Source: Streptomyces bauhiniae (GTDB taxonomy: Bacteria; Actinomycetota; Actinomycetes; Streptomycetales; Streptomycetaceae). Taken from it: 64,000 nt of DNA. The position numbers and the translations under genes were made by a program. The DNA lies in contig NZ_SRRT01000004.1 in the NCBI RefSeq assembly GCF_004784475.1, positions 558,001 through 622,000 of the forward strand. The letters run 5' to 3'. Positions 61,234 through 64,000 of this stretch are shown here, piece after piece. The notes below the pieces were generated by a model, which searched no databases, had not been told where the DNA came from, and was given only the letters and a program-made list of their open reading frames with translations. Position 1 is the first letter of the stretch. Every line of letters starts with the position of its first letter.

Positions 61234-62074
61234 GCACTCCACCACCCCGGCTGGGGGTGTCAGCGGTGGGCTGTGCCGCCTCTGCAAGACGTCCGGAGTA
61301 GACCACGTCCCGCCCGTGGTCCTGGCCAGTGAAAATGGGCTTGAGCCCAGCAGCGAACCTCTGCCCCATAGCGCGGTGGTCTCCTTCGGCCCAGATGGGG
61401 GCCACCGCAGGCTCCCTTAGCATGTCGAGTAGGTCGACCACGTGCGCAAGGTCGAGGTCGTCGGCGAGAGTAATGCGCTGGGTGTGAGCGGCTGCCTACC
61501 AGTGTGCGATGGTTCACCAGACCGGTGCCATCGATCGCTGCCGCGCTGGCCCATCGACACGCCGCTGATGAGCAGAACTGCCCGGTTCGCGGCGTGCGAT
61601 GGCCGAGATCTTTCAGGCGGGTTGGAGGCGTTTCGAGTCGCGCTCGATCGTGACTTCGACGGCGGAAACTTGCTGGTGGTGCCATTCTTAAAGCCTTGAG
61701 CGCTTCGTTTGGCCAGACGTTGAGTACGTTACCTGCGCGACATCACTCATGTTGATGTACGTAGCAGTGTTACTCACCTGGCGGTGCATCACGTCATCAT
61801 CACGGTAGCGGTAGCACGCCTCCAGCTTGGGCACCGAGACAACAGGGTGGACCAAGTAGGGCCGCTCGTCGCCGTCGTTGCGTGGCAGCCCGGCGCAGCC
61901 TCCGGTCCCACCGACGCCGAGGTAGCGACGGCCACGCTAGAGATCGGGGCAGCGGGCGGCGAGGCCCTCTCAGAGTTGCCCGTACGCTAGCGCGCGTCGG
62001 CAGCCGCAGCTCGACCTTCCCAGTCGCACCGGTTGCAGCCGAATAGAGTCCGCCGACGTGCCGACCTACGCCTA
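61234..62074. other. decayed region with gene remnants, no intact gene
   Basis: 840 bases of lower GC and weak codon bias. Two minus-strand frames without starts or RBS are open: about 61495 to 61199 (...RITLADDLDLAHVVDLLDMLREP...) and about 61936 to 61688 (...KLEACYRYRDDDVMHRQ...). I cannot name either. They look like fragments of mobile or accessory genes, left-flanking the IS630 element. Confidence 0.4.
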
Positions 62075-63304
62075 GTGCCGCATCAGACAACCTTTGCTCC
62101 GTAGTGACGTGACGCGCCGTTCGGATGCTGGTTCGGACGGCGCGGTGTCGCCAGGCTGTCCGGGTGGCAGAACGAGTACGTGTCCGCGAGATCGATGACG
62201 ACGAGGGGCAGCGCCTGTTGCGGATCATCCGCAGGGGCACGAGGTCGGTGGTGACCTGGCGGCGCGCCCAGATGGTGCTGCTGTCCCCGCAGGGTATGCC
62301 CGTGGCGAAGATTGCCGAGGTGACATTCACGAACGCGGACCGGGTCCGGGATGTGATCCACAATTTCAACGCCGGCAGTTTCGACTCCCTGTATCCGAAG
62401 CGCAAGGGCGGTCGGCCCAAGACCTTCACCCTGCCTGAGCGGCGCGAGATCAAGAAGATCGCGAAGTCCAAGCCGACCGAGCACGACCTGCCATTTGCGA
62501 CGTGGAGTCTGACCAAGCTGGCGGACTTCCTGGTCGCCGAGGGGATGGTCGATGACATCAGCCACGGGGGCCTGCGCATCCTGCTCCGCGAGGAGGGCGT
62601 CTCCTTTCAACGCCTGAAGACCTGGAAGACCTCCAAGGACCCTGACTATGCGGCGAAGAAGGCCCGCATCGAGCACCTCTACGCGATCGCCGACGCCTAG
62701 GTCATGCCCGACAAGGGTGAACCCGAACCCATCTTCTGGATGGATGAGTTCGGGCCTCTCAACGTGATGCCACATCCGGGGCGGCATTGGGCCGAGCGAG
62801 CCGGCAAGCACAAGGACCCCGACCGTGAACCTCGCCGACGGCGCCGGGCGACCTACAACCGCTACGGCGGAGTACGACGCCTGTTCGCCGCCCTGGACCT
62901 GGCCAAGGACAAGCTCTACGGTCACATTGAGCCGCTCAAGAGGCGGAGGCAGTTCCTCGAGTTCTGCCGCTGCCTGCGCACCCTCTACCCGCCGCAGGTC
63001 CGCATCGCGATCGTCTGCGACAACTTCTCCCCGCACCTGACCACGAAGAGATGCCAGCGGGTCGGTGCCTGGGTCGCGGCGAACAACGTCGAGATCGCTT
63101 ACACCCTGACCAACAGCTCCTGGCTCAACCGCATAGAAGCCCAGTTCACCGCCCTGCGCTACTTCACCCTCGAGGCACCGACCACGCCAGCCACGAGGAG
63201 CAGGGCAGCATGATCCGGCGCTACATCGCCTGGCGAAACCGCCATGCCGACGACCAGCGCCTACGCGCCGTCGTCGACAGGGCCAACACTGCCTGATCCG
63301 GCGC
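62075..63304 (+). mobile_element. IS630-family insertion sequence, 1230 bp
   Basis: Imperfect terminal inverted repeats are GTGCCGCATCAG at the left end and GCGCCGGATCAG (complement of the right end), 10 of 12 identical, with looser similarity beyond. Both ends abut TA (62073-62074 and 63305-63306), the target duplication of the IS630/Tc1 group. The transposase reads rightward and its stop lies in the right repeat, as usual. The transposase is broken, so it can no longer move by itself. Confidence 0.85.
62164..63296 (+). pseudogene. IS630-family DDE transposase, disrupted
   Basis: The reconstructed protein would be about 377 residues with an N-terminal HTH (QGMPVAKIAEVTFTNADRVRDVI) and the DDE motifs WMDEFGPLN, IVCDNFSPHLT and NRIEAQFTALRY. 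Two lesions break it: TAG at 62698-62700, where related transposases have glutamate before VMP, and a missing G near 63172-63174, after which FTLEAPTTPATRSRAA runs out of frame; restoring one G yields GTDHASHEEQGSMIRRYIAWRN. Start GTG at 62164. Confidence 0.85.
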
Positions 63305-63686
63305 TACACGCCGCATGCTCGGCGCAGTTCCCACGGGCGCGGGCGATCTCCGCGCGCCAGGTGGCGAGGGCGTCGCTCAGGTTGGCGCCCTCAGCCACAT
63401 CGAACCCACCGTGGGGGGCATCCGGGTCGGCCTGCGGGTCGTAGATGGGCGGAGCCTGTTCTCCGGCGAACACGCGGCGGAACCAATTGCGCTCCATCTC
63501 CGCCATGTGCTGGACCAGGCCGGTCAGAGTGAAGTCGGACGGCGGCACGGACGCCTCGGCGGCCTGCTCATCGTCCAGCCCCTCGCACTTCATGGCCAGT
63601 GTGGTGCGGTGAAAGTCCAGCGAGCTTTCCAGCGTCGTGGGCTCGTCGGCGTTCAGGGGCGGCATAGGGCGATCGATGGCACTCAT
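63261..63686 (-). pseudogene. DinB-like (DUF664) protein truncated by the IS630 element
   Basis: A DinB/DUF664 four-helix metalloprotein beginning MSAIDRPMPPLNADEPTTLES. LTGLVQHMAEMERNWFRRVFAG near residue 53 holds a conserved metal histidine. Native sequence stops at the TA at 63305, after about 127 residues; the last 14 codons are inside the IS right end. Family members are about 165-175 residues and their C-terminal helix with another metal histidine is absent here. The piece left of the IS does not clearly supply it. Confidence 0.7.
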
Positions 63687-64000
63687 CGGTTGATTATCGC
63701 CAGTGTCCGAACCAAGTGGTCGATTCGTGTGCAGTACACGCCGGAGGGGCCGCCACGCTCCCACCGAGGGCGGCCTCTACGCGGTCGGCTCAGGGCCAAC
63801 TGGTCGTCAACCTCCTCTACCTCTTGACGTGAGGGACATCCGGAGGCTGTGCGCCCGCATCGCCCGTGGCGTGTTCCGGTCTTCAGCGGCCGATATACCG
63901 GCTGAGCGAGATCCCCTGTCTGTACGGTCGTGATCACGCCAAAGTGAACGAAGCTCACAGCCGGTCGGCCACGTAGCCTGCGGCATGCAGTCAATGTCTT
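63687..64000. other. no confident gene to window end
   Basis: 314 bases. A minus-strand frame from 63994 to 63683 is open but lacks a start signal and known motifs. The region may hold the dinB promoter; I call nothing. Confidence 0.4.

Noticed and set aside
61442..61699. 85-residue plus-strand frame after terD
   Set aside because: No RBS, poor codon bias and no family similarity; treated as part of the decayed zone.
63683..63994. 103-residue minus-strand frame at the window end
   Set aside because: Overlaps the dinB start, lacks a start signal and known motifs.

Overview
This 64 kb window is a core-chromosome segment of a Streptomyces. GC is very high, GTG and TTG starts are frequent, and the developmental genes sepH, hrdB and whiH sit with a second gyrase-type pair (parC/parE), a DasR-type site at ptsH and an AfsA/TetR butyrolactone-type locus. 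From memory, gene content and order follow the S. coelicolor region around SCO5860 down to about SCO5808 (hemH, sepH, ptsH, parC, parE, hrdB, whiH, rnhB). No rRNA, tRNA or CRISPR array was seen.

Layout. 1-5.7 kb: a small conserved protein, an inositol-phosphatase family enzyme, ferrochelatase hemH, then an MFS exporter and an aldonolactone oxidase; a DmdR/IdeR-type iron box lies between hemH and the exporter. 6.1-15.2 kb: sepH, a sulfurtransferase, a VOC protein, thymidine kinase, a phosphatase/DUF5998 pair, a GNAT-acyl-CoA synthetase fusion and ptsH with a DasR-like dre. 15.4-20.2 kb: a FadR-type GntR regulator, an M23 peptidase under a c-di-AMP riboswitch, and two overlapping M16 peptidase genes. 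20.5-26.8 kb: parC, a CobW GTPase, and two divergent citrate-synthase-like genes, one with an N-terminal helix-turn-helix domain, around a palindrome. 26.8-33.1 kb: an iron-box-controlled sucrase/ferredoxin-like protein, then a CitA-type sensor kinase and its response regulator flanking a three-gene nitrate/sulfonate/taurine-type ABC transporter, with a tandem repeat array at the divergent promoter. 33.1-40.2 kb: an acetate/solute symporter with its DUF485 partner, a NarL-type two-component operon with a small membrane protein, and parE.

40.6-49.2 kb: a small zinc-ribbon-like protein, a frameshifted trypsin-like protease, hrdB with candidate vegetative and SigR-type promoters, whiH, an ABC ATPase-permease fusion, a NrtR-like NUDIX regulator and a DUF4192 protein. 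49.2-61.2 kb: two DnaA-box-like repeats, recQ, an MFS exporter, then an apparently orphan butyrolactone-type locus (SDR, AfsA-like synthase, ScbR-like receptor with an ARE-like operator), two conserved hypotheticals, rnhB, an ADP-ribosylglycohydrolase, a histidine phosphatase, a YdbC-like protein and terD. 61.2-64 kb: a decayed, less GC-rich tail with a 1230-bp IS630-family element between TA dinucleotides. Its transposase carries a nonsense codon and a frameshift, and the element has cut off the 3' end of a dinB-like gene.

Functional themes are topology and division (parC, parE, sepH, recQ, rnhB), sigma and developmental control (hrdB, whiH), nutrient sensing (ptsH, CitAB-like system, citrate-synthase pair, symporter), iron control (two iron boxes), and probable cell-cell signalling (AfsA/TetR locus).
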